Below are positions 1 through 8,648 of a stretch of DNA of 64,000 nucleotides, one piece after another. Source of the stretch: Chitinibacter sp046530675 (lineage in GTDB: Bacteria > Pseudomonadota > Gammaproteobacteria > Burkholderiales > Chitinibacteraceae); the NCBI RefSeq assembly GCF_046530675.1, contig NZ_CP172558.1, forward strand, positions 2,976,001 to 3,040,000. The letters are read 5' to 3'. Positions within the stretch are counted from its first letter, which is position 1. Each line of letters begins with the position of its first letter. The notes under the pieces were generated by a model that worked only from the letters and a program-made list of their open reading frames with translations, was not told the DNA's origin and made no database searches. A program made the translations under genes and the position numbers.

Positions 1-1177
1 CAAAAATGCCCAGGTGCCCGACACTGTCGTGGACGGCATAAATGATGGTCTGGCCACAGGCGCGAACGTCGTCGTCTGTGGCATAAAGATCGGTAATCCA
101 GCCCAAAGCCTGCTGGGGCGGGGTGATATTGTCACCTTTGGAGCAAAAACAGATGATCGGTGAGCGGATATTACGCAGATTGATATGCTCGCCAGCGCTG
201 GTGACAATTTTGCCAGTTGAAAGGCGGTTACCAATAAAGAGCTGATCAACAATCCACTGAATTTCTTCGCCGTTCAGATTGACGTGACCACCCCACCATT
301 TCTCGAATTCAAGAAAACGCTCTCCCCCCTTGTCGACATTCGACCAGATGTCATAGCTTTTTCCCCACAGGGTATTGGCTGGATTGAGATTCTCGAAATT
401 GTCGACCAGATGGGCACCATCAAATTTGCCATTCCCCAGATCACTGGTCAAAGCCGTGATCCAGCTGCCGCCCGCCAGGCCTCCGGTGTAACGCATCGGA
501 TTTTCACCCGTCACGCCGGCCCAGTAAGACAGCGGAGAGCCCGGAACAATCACAGGCCCACACAATTCGGGACGGGTCGCCGCCAGCATCATGACGGCCC
601 AACCGGCCTGGCAGTTGCCGATAATGCAGGGTTTTCCATCGGACTCGGGATGCAATGCAATCACTTTCTCAAGAAAGATCGCCTCCGCATGCATGATGTC
701 TTCGATGGTTTGTCCCGGCATAGGCTCAGGGGTAAATCCGACAAAATAACAAGGATGCCCTGCTGCCATCGCCACACCCAGCTCGCTATCCGCCTTGAAA
801 CCGCCGATCCCCGGTCCATGACCGGCACGCGGATCAACGACAACAAATGGCCGCAAATACGGATCACTGACCAACCCTTTCGGCGGCTTGATTCGCACCA
901 GCAGATAATTCACCGGACGCTCAAAAGTACGGGCATCAAGGACCAATTCGGTATCAAATTTTAATACGTGAGGAATGGCCTTTTCTTTTTGTTCGTAATA
1001 TTGCTCGCTGCGCTGTCGCAGCAAATCCCAGTACAAAATGGTTCGCTGCATCACATCGACCACATACTCACTTTGCACAGACCATGCCTGCTGCAGATTA
1101 TCCGGCCACAGCGCTGCGGCAGTTTTCATAGGCGGCTGAACAACTCGACTTGCATTCTTGCTGGATGTTTTGGACAT
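1..1177 (-). CDS. DUF3141 family protein, PHA-synthase-like alpha/beta hydrolase (3' end outside window)
   Basis: My own translation from the ATG at 1177 (GGAG ribosome site a few bases upstream) stays open for 392 codons to the left edge, so the C-terminus is missing. About residues 187-192 read GNCQAG, a lipase-like box with cysteine (C189) in the nucleophile place, as in polyhydroxyalkanoate synthases. DUF3141 proteins are distant relatives of these enzymes; their reaction is not established. It follows fabI by 36 bp and is probably cotranscribed with it. In relatives such genes can sit near phosphotransacylase and acetate kinase genes, which would lie outside the window here. Family call is secure, substrate unknown. 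Confidence 0.8.
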   Translation of the reverse strand, partial: MSKTSSKNASRVVQPPMKTAAALWPDNLQQAWSVQSEYVVDVMQRTILYWDLLRQRSEQYYEQKEKAIPHVLKFDTELVLDARTFERPVNYLLVRIKPPKGLVSDPYLRPFVVVDPRAGHGPGIGGFKADSELGVAMAAGHPCYFVGFTPEPMPGQTIEDIMHAEAIFLEKVIALHPESDGKPCIIGNCQAGWAVMMLAATRPELCGPVIVPGSPLSYWAGVTGENPMRYTGGLAGGSWITALTSDLGNGKFDGAHLVDNFENLNPANTLWGKSYDIWSNVDKGGERFLEFEKWWGGHVNLNGEEIQWIVDQLFIGNRLSTGKIVTSAGEHINLRNIRSPIICFCSKGDNITPPQQALGWITDLYATDDDVRACGQTIIYAVHDSVGHLGIF

Positions 1178-1213
1178 CGTTGATTCTCCAAAGCTTAGAT
1201 CACGCGGATAAAC

Positions 1214-1996
1214 TCACGCCATGATATTGACGCCACCATCGACGTAGATCGTTTCACCAGTCAAACGGCGTGCATAAGGGGTAGCCAGGTAGGCGCAGGT
1301 ATAACCAACATCCAGAATATCGACCAGTTCGCCCAGCGGCGCGCGCTCTGCGGCTTCATTGAGCAGCAAATCAAAGTCCTTCAAACCTGAAGCTGCACGG
1401 GTTTTGAGCGGGCCGGGCGAAATCGAATGGACGCGAATTCCCTGGGAACCCAGTTCATACGCCAGATAACGGCACGATGCTTCAAGAGCAGCCTTCACCG
1501 GTCCCATGACGTTATAGTTGGGAACGACTTTACAAGCGCCGTGATAAGTCATCGCAAAGATTGTTCCGCCATCTTTCATCAGCGGCGCAGCCAGTTTGGT
1601 CATGCGGATCAGTGAATGAACTGAAATATCCATCGCCATCGCAAAGCCATCGGCCGAACAATTGAGCAAACCGTCCTTGATATCGTCTTTTTTTGCCGAT
1701 GCAATCGAATGAACCAGGATATCAATCTTGCCCCATTCTTTTTCAATTCGCTCAAACAAAGCCTCAAGTTCACCAGGCTGGGATACGTCCAGCGGCGCAA
1801 AAATTGCCGCATCCAGCGCCTTTGCCAGAGGTTCTACATGCGGTTTGGCTTTTTCATTCAGATAAGTAATGGCAAGGTCAGCGCCAACAGCGCGAAAAGC
1901 CTGGGCGCAGCCATAGGCAATTGAATCTTCGTTGGCAATACCGACAACAAGTGCTTTGTAACCGGAAAGGATGGGGGCAGGATTTTCAATGAACAT
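1214..1996 (-). CDS. fabI: enoyl-[acyl-carrier-protein] reductase (NADH), FabI type
   Basis: A 260-residue short-chain dehydrogenase of the FabI subgroup, which reduces trans-2-enoyl-ACP in the last step of each fatty acid elongation cycle. The glycine-rich cofactor site is the variant form near residues 19-25 (GIANEDS), and the catalytic residues are visible as Y151, Y161 and K168 in the stretch ending VPNYNVMGPVK. Start ATG 1996 has AAAGGA upstream. The pairing with a DUF3141/PHA-synthase-like gene 36 bp downstream, rather than with other fab genes, suggests that this may be a second, specialised FabI copy; that is inference. Confidence 0.9.
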   Translation of the reverse strand: MFIENPAPILSGYKALVVGIANEDSIAYGCAQAFRAVGADLAITYLNEKAKPHVEPLAKALDAAIFAPLDVSQPGELEALFERIEKEWGKIDILVHSIASAKKDDIKDGLLNCSADGFAMAMDISVHSLIRMTKLAAPLMKDGGTIFAMTYHGACKVVPNYNVMGPVKAALEASCRYLAYELGSQGIRVHSISPGPLKTRAASGLKDFDLLLNEAAERAPLGELVDILDVGYTCAYLATPYARRLTGETIYVDGGVNIMA

Positions 1997-2251
1997 TGTT
2001 CGCTTCCTTTGGCTGAATATGAGTCAAGCAAGTAACTGGACGAGCGCTTTGGCCTGAGGCCAACCCGTCACGCAAAGCTCAAAGCCGCAGACAGACAACG
2101 AACAAGGCCAAGCAACGATGCGCGGGGTGTTTGGTTCGGAACTTGATGAAAGGTTCCTTTCTAAGACCCAATGCTCGCTGTAAACATCGAATAAATCAAC
2201 CCCCAAAATTTACCAGAGTTTGTTGACGCTTGATTTGCGAAGCACTCCAAA

Positions 2252-3151
2252 TCATGGCTTTTCGGCCTGCTTTGGCGCAGAAGCGGCACTTGCGCCTTCT
2301 TTCACCAAGCGGATTTCTTCTGCCAACCACTTGGCGTCTTCAGAGCCAGGCTCAAGTAGCGCGAGCAATTTATCCCACCAGTAAATCGTCATGGCAGGAT
2401 CACCACGTTGCAAAGCGGCACTGCCAGCCAGCATCAGCGCGTCAGGTTCGCTGGCGTTCATTTCCAGCGCTTTGGCGAGTAATTGTGTCGGACGACCGGC
2501 AAAGCTGTTATCACGCACGGCGAGCGAACCGGCGAACCGTGCGATTTCTCCGGCGTCTTTTTGCACTTCCGGCCAGGCTTTCTCATACGCCTTGACCGCG
2601 TCGTCGTAACGCGCCAGCGTGCGGTAGCTGCGCGCGAGCATCAGCCAGCCTTTGGTGTTATCGGGTTCGAGCGCCATTTTGGCCTCCAAACTCTTTACCA
2701 TGCCCTCGATTTTGGCGGCGTCAACAATTGCCGAAGCGGCCACATCGGGCGCTGCGCGATTAGCCGGATTGAGCGCAGCCGGATTGCCCAACTGGAAATA
2801 AAGCAATGCGGCCAGCAAGGGTAATCCGATCCCGATCAGACTCAGCGTAAGTTGCTGACTCTTGCCAGAGAGTGGTTTTTTTTCATCGCTCACCGCCTCA
2901 AGCCGCCCTACTTCGGCAATCAGCCGCGCCTCGGCCTCAGCCAGACTGGCGGCATATTCGGATTCGCTCAAACGGGCATTGGCGACATCGGCCTGCAACT
3001 CGGCGACGACGCTGTCGTGCAGTTGATAACGCGCGCGGCGGACATCATCCACATCGGCTGCCGTGTTTTTGTCGTGACGAAATAAGGGATACAGCAAAAT
3101 TAACAAGCTCAGCACGACGAAAGCGGCGCAAATCAGGGCAAAAGTGTTCAT
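2252..3151 (-). CDS. ccmI: cytochrome c biogenesis protein CcmI
   Basis: Last gene of the ccm operon, 299 residues. It has two membrane segments (about residues 4-22 and 101-121) separated by a charged coiled-coil-like loop, and a periplasmic C-terminal half with TPR-like helices (for example the stretch around GWLMLARSYRTLARYDDAV). CcmI holds apocytochrome c and passes it to the CcmF/CcmH haem ligation complex at the outer face of the inner membrane. Its ATG at 3151 overlaps the ccmH stop, indicating translational coupling. Confidence 0.92.
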   Translation of the reverse strand: MNTFALICAAFVVLSLLILLYPLFRHDKNTAADVDDVRRARYQLHDSVVAELQADVANARLSESEYAASLAEAEARLIAEVGRLEAVSDEKKPLSGKSQQLTLSLIGIGLPLLAALLYFQLGNPAALNPANRAAPDVAASAIVDAAKIEGMVKSLEAKMALEPDNTKGWLMLARSYRTLARYDDAVKAYEKAWPEVQKDAGEIARFAGSLAVRDNSFAGRPTQLLAKALEMNASEPDALMLAGSAALQRGDPAMTIYWWDKLLALLEPGSEDAKWLAEEIRLVKEGASAASAPKQAEKP

Positions 3152-3633
3152 TATTTTTTCTCGTCCTTCTTCTCAAACTCGCGCTGCAAGCGAGTCAGTT
3201 CTTCGCGATCCACTGGCTGAGAATCCATGGATATTTCATTGCAGCTCTTTCTTGATATGCCTCGCAAGAATATACCCAAAGCCAGTATCAATAATATGAA
3301 GGGACCAATCCACAGCAAGAGCGTGCGACCTTTTAACGGTGGGCGATAGGTAACAAAGTCGCCGTAACGATCAGTCAGATAGGCGATGATCTGGGTATCG
3401 CTTTTACCGGTACGGATTTGCTCGCGCACTTCACGGCGCAAATCTTCTGCCAGCGGCGCACGCGAGCTGGCGAGGCTTTCGTTCTGACACACCAGGCAGC
3501 GTAATTCGGCTGCCAAGCTCACCAGCCTTTCTTCGACGACGAGATCACTCGTGGCATCACTTGCAACGGGAGAGGTTTTGCCATGGGCGAGTGACAGGGT
3601 GAATAGCAAAATAGCAAACAGGCGCAAGATCAT
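3151..3633 (-). CDS. ccmH: cytochrome c maturation thiol oxidoreductase CcmH
   Basis: 160 residues with a signal or anchor segment at the N-terminus, the family motif RCLVCQN (C46 and C49), and a C-terminal membrane helix at about 105-123. CcmH reduces the CXXCH disulphide of apocytochrome c before haem attachment. The start overlaps the ccmG stop. Residues 120-135, directly after the membrane helix, are encoded by a stretch (3230-3277) rich in ATA and AGA codons that matches the dispersed 48-bp repeat of this window, so this linker may be an in-frame repeat insertion. Confidence 0.93.
   Translation of the reverse strand: MILRLFAILLFTLSLAHGKTSPVASDATSDLVVEERLVSLAAELRCLVCQNESLASSRAPLAEDLRREVREQIRTGKSDTQIIAYLTDRYGDFVTYRPPLKGRTLLLWIGPFILLILALGIFLRGISRKSCNEISMDSQPVDREELTRLQREFEKKDEKK
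3230..3277 (-). repeat. candidate in-frame copy of the 48-bp element inside ccmH
   Basis: On the ccmH coding strand this begins GGGTATATTC and ends AAATATC, 48 bp in all. By hand alignment it matches the intergenic copy at 14687-14734 at about 30 of 48 positions, including the first ten. It encodes residues 120-135 of CcmH. Unrelated GGGTAT sites in this window gave about 19-22 matches, so 30 is above the background I saw. Confidence 0.55.
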
Positions 3634-4163
3634 TGTGTCGCCCCCGCTACTCTCGCCGCTTGCAAGGCGGGCAAGATTTTGTCAGAGAAAACCTCATCAC
3701 TGACGGGCCCCGTGTGCTTGAGGACAATAATGCCCTTGCCATCAATCACAAAGGTTTCCGGTACCCCATAAACGCCAAAATCAATTGCAACGCGACCTTC
3801 ACGATCAGCAATCACTGCGCTATACGGATTCCCGCGATCCGCCAGCCATTTTTTTGCATCGGTATCCAGATCCTTGTACGCCATACCGACCAGCGGTGCG
3901 CCAAGCTTGTTTTTCCACGCATTGAGCACCGGATGCTCGACCACGCAGGCACTGCACCACGAAGCCCAGACATTGAGCACCCACGGCTGGCCTTTGAGCT
4001 GAGCCGTCGAAAATGACTCAGGCTGATCGAGCCTGTCGAGCGTAAACACCGGCGCCGGTTTGCCGATCAAGGGCGATGGAATATCGCGCGGGTTCAGCCG
4101 CAGGCCGACAGCGAGCAGCACCGCAAGCGCAATAAACAACAGTAATGGCCAGTAACGTTTCAT
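3630..4163 (-). CDS. ccmG: thiol:disulfide interchange protein CcmG (DsbE)
   Basis: 177-residue membrane-anchored thioredoxin-fold protein: one N-terminal transmembrane helix (about 5-22), then a periplasmic domain with the redox site WASWCSAC (C70, C73) and the cis-proline region GVPETFVID typical of the TlpA/DsbE family. It keeps apocytochrome c cysteines reduced, working with CcmH. It overlaps ccmF by 4 bp and ccmH by 4 bp within the ccm operon. Confidence 0.94.
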   Translation of the reverse strand: MKRYWPLLLFIALAVLLAVGLRLNPRDIPSPLIGKPAPVFTLDRLDQPESFSTAQLKGQPWVLNVWASWCSACVVEHPVLNAWKNKLGAPLVGMAYKDLDTDAKKWLADRGNPYSAVIADREGRVAIDFGVYGVPETFVIDGKGIIVLKHTGPVSDEVFSDKILPALQAARVAGATQ

Positions 4164-6133
4164 TGTACGGCCTCCGTTTTTTTCGTCAGGCGATAACGTC
4201 TATCACTCATCGCCAGTACGCCGCCCAGCGCCATCATCACGCAGCCAAGCCAGATCCAGCCGACCAGTGGCTTGTAATGCGCACGGATCACCCAGGCACC
4301 GGTAAACGGATTGGCTTCCAATGGCTCACCCAAGGACACATAGACATCGTAAAACGGCGTGTTATGAATTGCCGCTTCGGTCATCGGCATCTGGCTGGAG
4401 AAATACTGCCGTTTTTCCGGATGCAACACGGTGATGGCCTTGCCGTCTTTTAACAGCGAAAGCGAACCTTGCAGCGCCGCATAATTACTTTCACGATGTG
4501 GCGCAATACCGTCAAAGCGGATCACATACGCGCCCACTGCAAGTGTGTCGCCATGCTTCATTTTGACGTCGTCTTCGCGCTCGTAGCTCGACACCACCGT
4601 GACGCCAGCGACAAAAACCGCCAGCCCCAGATGCGCCAGATGCATGCCACTAAACGAAGCCGGCATTGCCAGCAAGCCGCGCCAGAAAGAGGATTCTTTT
4701 TTCCAATTCAGCCTCAAGCGCCCAAACCAATCTAGAGCGGCCGTGATCGCCACCCACAGCGAGAGCCCCAAAGCCAGCGCCACGCCCCAGCGCCAGGTGT
4801 TACTCCAGAGAAACGGCAGTAACAAGCCCCCCACAATCGCAATGACCGCTGGCGCGCGCAAGGCGGCGACCATCTCTGTCGCCTCGTGCCGCTTCCAGCG
4901 CATCGTGCCGACCATACCGACCAGTAGCAGCATCGGCAGCATCAGCGGAATAAATACGCTGTTGAAATACGGCGGCCCGACCGACAGCTTGCCAAGACCC
5001 AGCGCGTCGATCAGCAGGGGATACAGCGTTCCCAGCATCACCGTCGCGCACGCGACGGTCAGCAGCACATTATTGGTCAGCAGCAAAGTCTCGCGCGAGC
5101 ACCAGCTAAATACCCCGCCACCTTCCATCTTCGGCGCGCGCCACGCGTACAGCGCCAGCGACGAACCAATCACGACACACAGGAAAACCAGAATAAACAT
5201 CCCGCGAGTCGGGTCGGTGGCAAACGCATGCACCGAAGTCAGCACGCCCGAACGAACCAGAAACGTGCCGAGCAGCGAGAGCGAAAATGTCGCAATCGCC
5301 AGCAATACCGTCCAGTGTTTGAACGCATTGCGCTTTTCGGCGACCGCCAGCGAATGAATCAGCGCCGTACCCGCCAGCCACGGCATGAATGAAGCATTCT
5401 CAACCGGATCCCAGAACCACCAGCCGCCCCAGCCCAGCTCGTAGTAGGCCCACGCGCTGCCGAGCATGATGCCCATCGTCAGCGACACCCACGCCGCCGC
5501 AGTCCACGGCCGGCTCCAGCGCGCCCACGCGGCATCAAGCCGCCCGGTCAGCAGTGCAGCAATGGCAAAGGCAAACGCGACCGAAAAACCGACATAACCC
5601 ATATACAGTTGCGGTGGATGAAAAACCAAGCCGGGGTCTTGCAAGAGCGGATTGAGATCATTGCCATCGGGCGCGGCAGGCAGCAAGCGGGCAAACGGGC
5701 TGGATGTAAACAGAATAAACAGATGCAGGCCGAGCGAAACACAGCCAAGCACGCCGAGCACCAAGGCACGAACCAGCAGCGGAATACTGCGCGCAAGCAG
5801 CGCCACTGCAGCAGTCCAGCCCGACAACATCAGCACCCACAGCAGCAGCGAGCCCTCGTGCCCGCCCCAGACGGCAGCAAATTTATACAGATCGGGCAAC
5901 AAGCGATTGGATTGCTTGGCCACATAAACCAGCGAAAAATCATCGAGCAGAAATGCAGCAGCCAGCAGCGCAAATGACGTAGAAAGCAGCAAAAACTGCA
6001 ACAGTGCCGCAGGTCGCGTCATCCGCATCAATGCCTTGTTGTCTGTTTGCCCACCGCCAATCCCACAGGCCGCCAGCACCAGCGCGACCACGGTCGACAA
6101 AATCAACGTAAATAAACCGAGTTCACCAATCAT
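4160..6133 (-). CDS. ccmF: haem lyase CcmF
   Basis: 657 residues with about fifteen hydrophobic segments. It carries the tryptophan-rich haem-handling signature WGGWWFWDPVEN in the first half and the haem-ligand histidines expected of the CcmF/NrfE family. CcmF with CcmH and CcmI ligates haem from holo-CcmE to apocytochrome c. It lies 167 bp downstream of ccmE, a gap filled by a repeat (6222-6300), and overlaps ccmG by 4 bp. Length is normal for the family. Confidence 0.95.
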   Translation of the reverse strand: MIGELGLFTLILSTVVALVLAACGIGGGQTDNKALMRMTRPAALLQFLLLSTSFALLAAAFLLDDFSLVYVAKQSNRLLPDLYKFAAVWGGHEGSLLLWVLMLSGWTAAVALLARSIPLLVRALVLGVLGCVSLGLHLFILFTSSPFARLLPAAPDGNDLNPLLQDPGLVFHPPQLYMGYVGFSVAFAFAIAALLTGRLDAAWARWSRPWTAAAWVSLTMGIMLGSAWAYYELGWGGWWFWDPVENASFMPWLAGTALIHSLAVAEKRNAFKHWTVLLAIATFSLSLLGTFLVRSGVLTSVHAFATDPTRGMFILVFLCVVIGSSLALYAWRAPKMEGGGVFSWCSRETLLLTNNVLLTVACATVMLGTLYPLLIDALGLGKLSVGPPYFNSVFIPLMLPMLLLVGMVGTMRWKRHEATEMVAALRAPAVIAIVGGLLLPFLWSNTWRWGVALALGLSLWVAITAALDWFGRLRLNWKKESSFWRGLLAMPASFSGMHLAHLGLAVFVAGVTVVSSYEREDDVKMKHGDTLAVGAYVIRFDGIAPHRESNYAALQGSLSLLKDGKAITVLHPEKRQYFSSQMPMTEAAIHNTPFYDVYVSLGEPLEANPFTGAWVIRAHYKPLVGWIWLGCVMMALGGVLAMSDRRYRLTKKTEAVQ

Positions 6134-6221
6134 TACTTGCCCTTTTAATAACCTACGGCCATGTATATTTTCAAATTCGAGTGTGCTTTGATGCCGTCAT
6201 ACTGGCCGCGTTGCGCGCCTA

Positions 6222-6300
6222 ATGGCAAAGCCGGCATCCAGAGCAGAGTTCAATATCCATCGCGGCTGGATTCCAGCTTTCGCCGGAATGACGACATCGT
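6222..6300. repeat. small dispersed-type repeat with dRS3-like palindrome between ccmE and ccmF
   Basis: The gap between ccmE and ccmF holds a GC-rich block containing the palindrome ATTCCAGCTTTCGCCGGAAT at 6270-6289. It resembles the neisserial dRS3 type (ATTCC...GGAAT), known in Neisseria as a phage integration target. Only one copy lies in this window, so its repeated nature is inferred from that resemblance. Confidence 0.5.
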
Positions 6301-6747
6301 TTAATTTGCGCGTTTCTCCGCCGCTTTCTGATGCGCCTTGTTCACTGCATCCTGCGCTTCGGGCGGCATGTAATTTTCGTCGTGTTTGGCGAGGACTTCA
6401 GTCGCGGTAAACAAAGTACCATCCCAACTGCCCTGCGCGACAACGCCTTTGCCTTCCTTGAATAAATCCGGCAGCAGGCCTTTGTAGCGCACCGTGATCG
6501 TTTTGTCGGTATCGGTGACGGCAAATTGCATCGTCACGCCGTCGCTCTGGCGTTGCAGCGACTTGTCAACGACCATGCCGCCAATCCTGAAAGCACGCCC
6601 CTGTGGCGCTTCACCGGCGATAACTTGCGTCGGGCTATAGAAAAAAACCAGATTTTCGCGAAAAGCATTGACGACGAAAAACGCCACCAGCGATAACGTC
6701 ACCAGCGCGCCAGCAAGCCAGAACATACGTTTGCGACGTGGGCTCAT
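6301..6747 (-). CDS. ccmE: cytochrome c maturation haem chaperone CcmE
   Basis: 148 residues with one N-terminal signal anchor (about 9-27) followed by a beta-barrel periplasmic domain. The covalent haem-binding histidine is visible in LAKHDENYMPPE as H122, with Y126 the accompanying axial ligand. CcmE takes haem exported by CcmABCD and hands it to CcmF. The start codon overlaps the ccmD stop (ATGA). Confidence 0.95.
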   Translation of the reverse strand: MSPRRKRMFWLAGALVTLSLVAFFVVNAFRENLVFFYSPTQVIAGEAPQGRAFRIGGMVVDKSLQRQSDGVTMQFAVTDTDKTITVRYKGLLPDLFKEGKGVVAQGSWDGTLFTATEVLAKHDENYMPPEAQDAVNKAHQKAAEKRAN

Positions 6748-6938
6748 GCGGACTCTCCTGCCTGCTTCATTTCGGCCAGCATCCGGGCGCGGGCGATTTG
6801 CTGCTGCGTTTGCAAACGGCTACGGTGCAGCAATACTCCCTCTATGCATAACGATACAGCGCAAACTGCAAAAGAGCTCCAGACATATACCCCGTAGCCA
6901 CCCATGGCAAAAAATTCGGCCCAGCTGTTCCAGTACAT
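6744..6938 (-). CDS. ccmD: haem exporter small subunit CcmD
   Basis: 64-residue protein with a single transmembrane helix (residues about 14-36) and a positively charged helical tail, the standard CcmD form. CcmD is needed to release holo-CcmE from the CcmABC complex. I chose the ATG at 6938, preceded by AAAGGAATTGAA; an upstream in-frame start would add residues unlike any CcmD. It overlaps ccmE by 4 bp. Confidence 0.85.
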   Translation of the reverse strand: MYWNSWAEFFAMGGYGVYVWSSFAVCAVSLCIEGVLLHRSRLQTQQQIARARMLAEMKQAGESA

Positions 6939-6944
6939 TTCAAT

Positions 6945-7098
6945 TCCTTTCATCACTGTTCTAATGCAATTGAAGATGCTTAAAAAGTAGCGAGCGCCCG
7001 TCAGAGCGTTGAGGCCGGAGCGCAGCAACCGGAATGTACTGAAGTACATGAGGATTGCGAGTACCCCCCGATGCGCTATCACGGAGCGCGCAGCACTT
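6945..7098. other. intergenic region with palindrome between ccmC and ccmD
   Basis: A 160-bp gap inside the ccm operon. It contains a short inverted repeat, TGTACT and AGTACA around 7033-7046, within a GC-rich block of the sort seen as intergenic repeats in related genomes. No reading frame with a credible start is visible. Confidence 0.35.
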
Positions 7099-7857
7099 TT
7101 AAAGTATGTTCAACTCCTGCACCCAGCGCGTACCCGCCTCGCGCTGCAGGATTAAAACCCGCACCCGTCGCAGCGTCATCGCAATTGAATACATCCACGC
7201 CGCCAGCCCCATTAGCAGCATCGCCAGCAGCATGACCGAGGCCATGCTGCTGCCGCGGGTTGTGACCGACGCACCCTGATGCAGCGTGTTCCACCAGTAG
7301 ACCGAGAAATAAATCACCGGCACATTGAAAACGCCGACAATCGCCAGCAATGATCCGGCCTGGTCGCTTCGATCCGGGTCGTCAATGCTGCGCGTCAGCG
7401 CGATAAAACCCAAATACAGAAAAAACAGCAGCAACATCGAAGTCAGCCGCGCGTCCCACACCCACCAGGTGCCCCACATCGGCTTGCCCCACAGCGCGCC
7501 GGTGACCAGCGACATCAGCGCCATCCACGCACCGGTCGGCGCGAGTGCCTGTGCCATCAGCGCCGACAGCCGCGTTTTCCAGACCAGATGAATCACCGAC
7601 CAAAACGCCATGACGATATAAATAAACATCGCCATCCAGCTCGTCGGCACGTGCAGGAAAATAATCCGGTAGCCATCGCCCTGCTGCGCATCGCTGGGCG
7701 CAACGGCCATACCGATCCACAAACCGATTGCAGCCAGCAGCACCGCCAGCGCGGTCAGCCACGGAATTGCCCTGCCCGCCAGCGGGTAAAAGGTGCTCGG
7801 CGCAGCAAAATGGAACAGATGCCAGCTGGGTTTATTTTTGGGAGTATCCATAGTCAT
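7099..7857 (-). CDS. ccmC: haem exporter protein CcmC
   Basis: 252 residues with six hydrophobic segments and the tryptophan-rich motif WGTWWVWDARLTS that contacts haem in CcmC. CcmC presents haem to CcmE at the periplasmic face. The start ATG 7857 is followed by a second ATG two codons on; either is possible. It is separated from ccmB by 116 bp that hold a palindromic repeat. Confidence 0.94.
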   Translation of the reverse strand: MTMDTPKNKPSWHLFHFAAPSTFYPLAGRAIPWLTALAVLLAAIGLWIGMAVAPSDAQQGDGYRIIFLHVPTSWMAMFIYIVMAFWSVIHLVWKTRLSALMAQALAPTGAWMALMSLVTGALWGKPMWGTWWVWDARLTSMLLLFFLYLGFIALTRSIDDPDRSDQAGSLLAIVGVFNVPVIYFSVYWWNTLHQGASVTTRGSSMASVMLLAMLLMGLAAWMYSIAMTLRRVRVLILQREAGTRWVQELNIL

Positions 7858-7879
7858 TTTTATCTAAAACTTTAAATCC

Positions 7880-7963
7880 TAGGGTCGGCTTTAGCCGACT
7901 TAGCAACTTTAATCATTCATGGTCGGCTGCGCTCTGCGTACCCTGCGGGCAAAGCCGACCCTA
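7880..7963. repeat. inverted repeat with TAGGGTCGGCTTT termini
   Basis: Begins AGGGTCGGCTTTAGCCGAC, itself a palindrome, and closes with the reverse complement of the same end (AAAGCCGACCCTA). A second copy of the same design lies at 21151-21216. It separates ccmB from ccmC and could form a strong hairpin in the operon transcript. Confidence 0.65.
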
Positions 7964-7973
7964 CATTTTTGTC

Positions 7974-8648
7974 TTATTCAATCGCCAGCCGCAGCGCCTT
8001 GGCCGTCAGCCATGGCGCAAAAAATATCGCTGCACACGCCAGAGCCGCCAGCAAGGACAATTCGGCCATGCCGGACTGCCCCGCCGCGACCGCAGCCACT
8101 GCGCCGCTGCCAAAAATCAGCACCGGTGCGAGCAGCGGCAGCACCAGCAAGGCGAGCAAGACTTCGCCCTGACGCAAACCCAGCGTGAGCGCAGCACCGA
8201 TGCCGCCCAGCGCAGTAATAATCGGCGTCCCAACAAGCAAGCTCGCCAGCAGCATCAGCCATTGCTCGGACGGCAGACCATATTGGATCGCCAGCAGCGG
8301 CGCAGCCAGCGCCAGCGGTACACTGGTCGCCAGCCAGTGCGCGGCAAATTTGCCGGCGACCATCATGCTCGCCGGATAAGGAGCGAGCAGCAATTGTTCG
8401 AGCGAGCCATCTTGCCAGTCGCTCTGAAACAGCCGAGGCAAAGACAGCAACACAGCCAGCAATGCAGCCACCCACAGCACACCGGGGCCAATCCGTAATA
8501 ACCAGTTTGGCTCCGGACCAACGGCGAGCGGAAACAGCGTGGAAACCAGCACAAAAAACATCAGCCCAACGAGCACGTCGCCGCGCTGCCGCCAGGCCAG
8601 GAGCAGATCACGCGCGACCATATGGCCGAAAAATCGCAATGCGCTCAT
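7974..8648 (-). CDS. ccmB: haem exporter membrane protein CcmB
   Basis: 224 residues, six hydrophobic segments, with the conserved N-terminal pattern (RDLLLAWRQRGDVLVGLMFF) and the mid-protein DWQDGSLEQLLL stretch of CcmB. It is the membrane partner of the CcmA ATPase. I chose the ATG at 8648, which overlaps the ccmA stop (ATGA), over an ATG 13 codons upstream lying within ccmA. Confidence 0.93.
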   Translation of the reverse strand: MSALRFFGHMVARDLLLAWRQRGDVLVGLMFFVLVSTLFPLAVGPEPNWLLRIGPGVLWVAALLAVLLSLPRLFQSDWQDGSLEQLLLAPYPASMMVAGKFAAHWLATSVPLALAAPLLAIQYGLPSEQWLMLLASLLVGTPIITALGGIGAALTLGLRQGEVLLALLVLPLLAPVLIFGSGAVAAVAAGQSGMAELSLLAALACAAIFFAPWLTAKALRLAIE

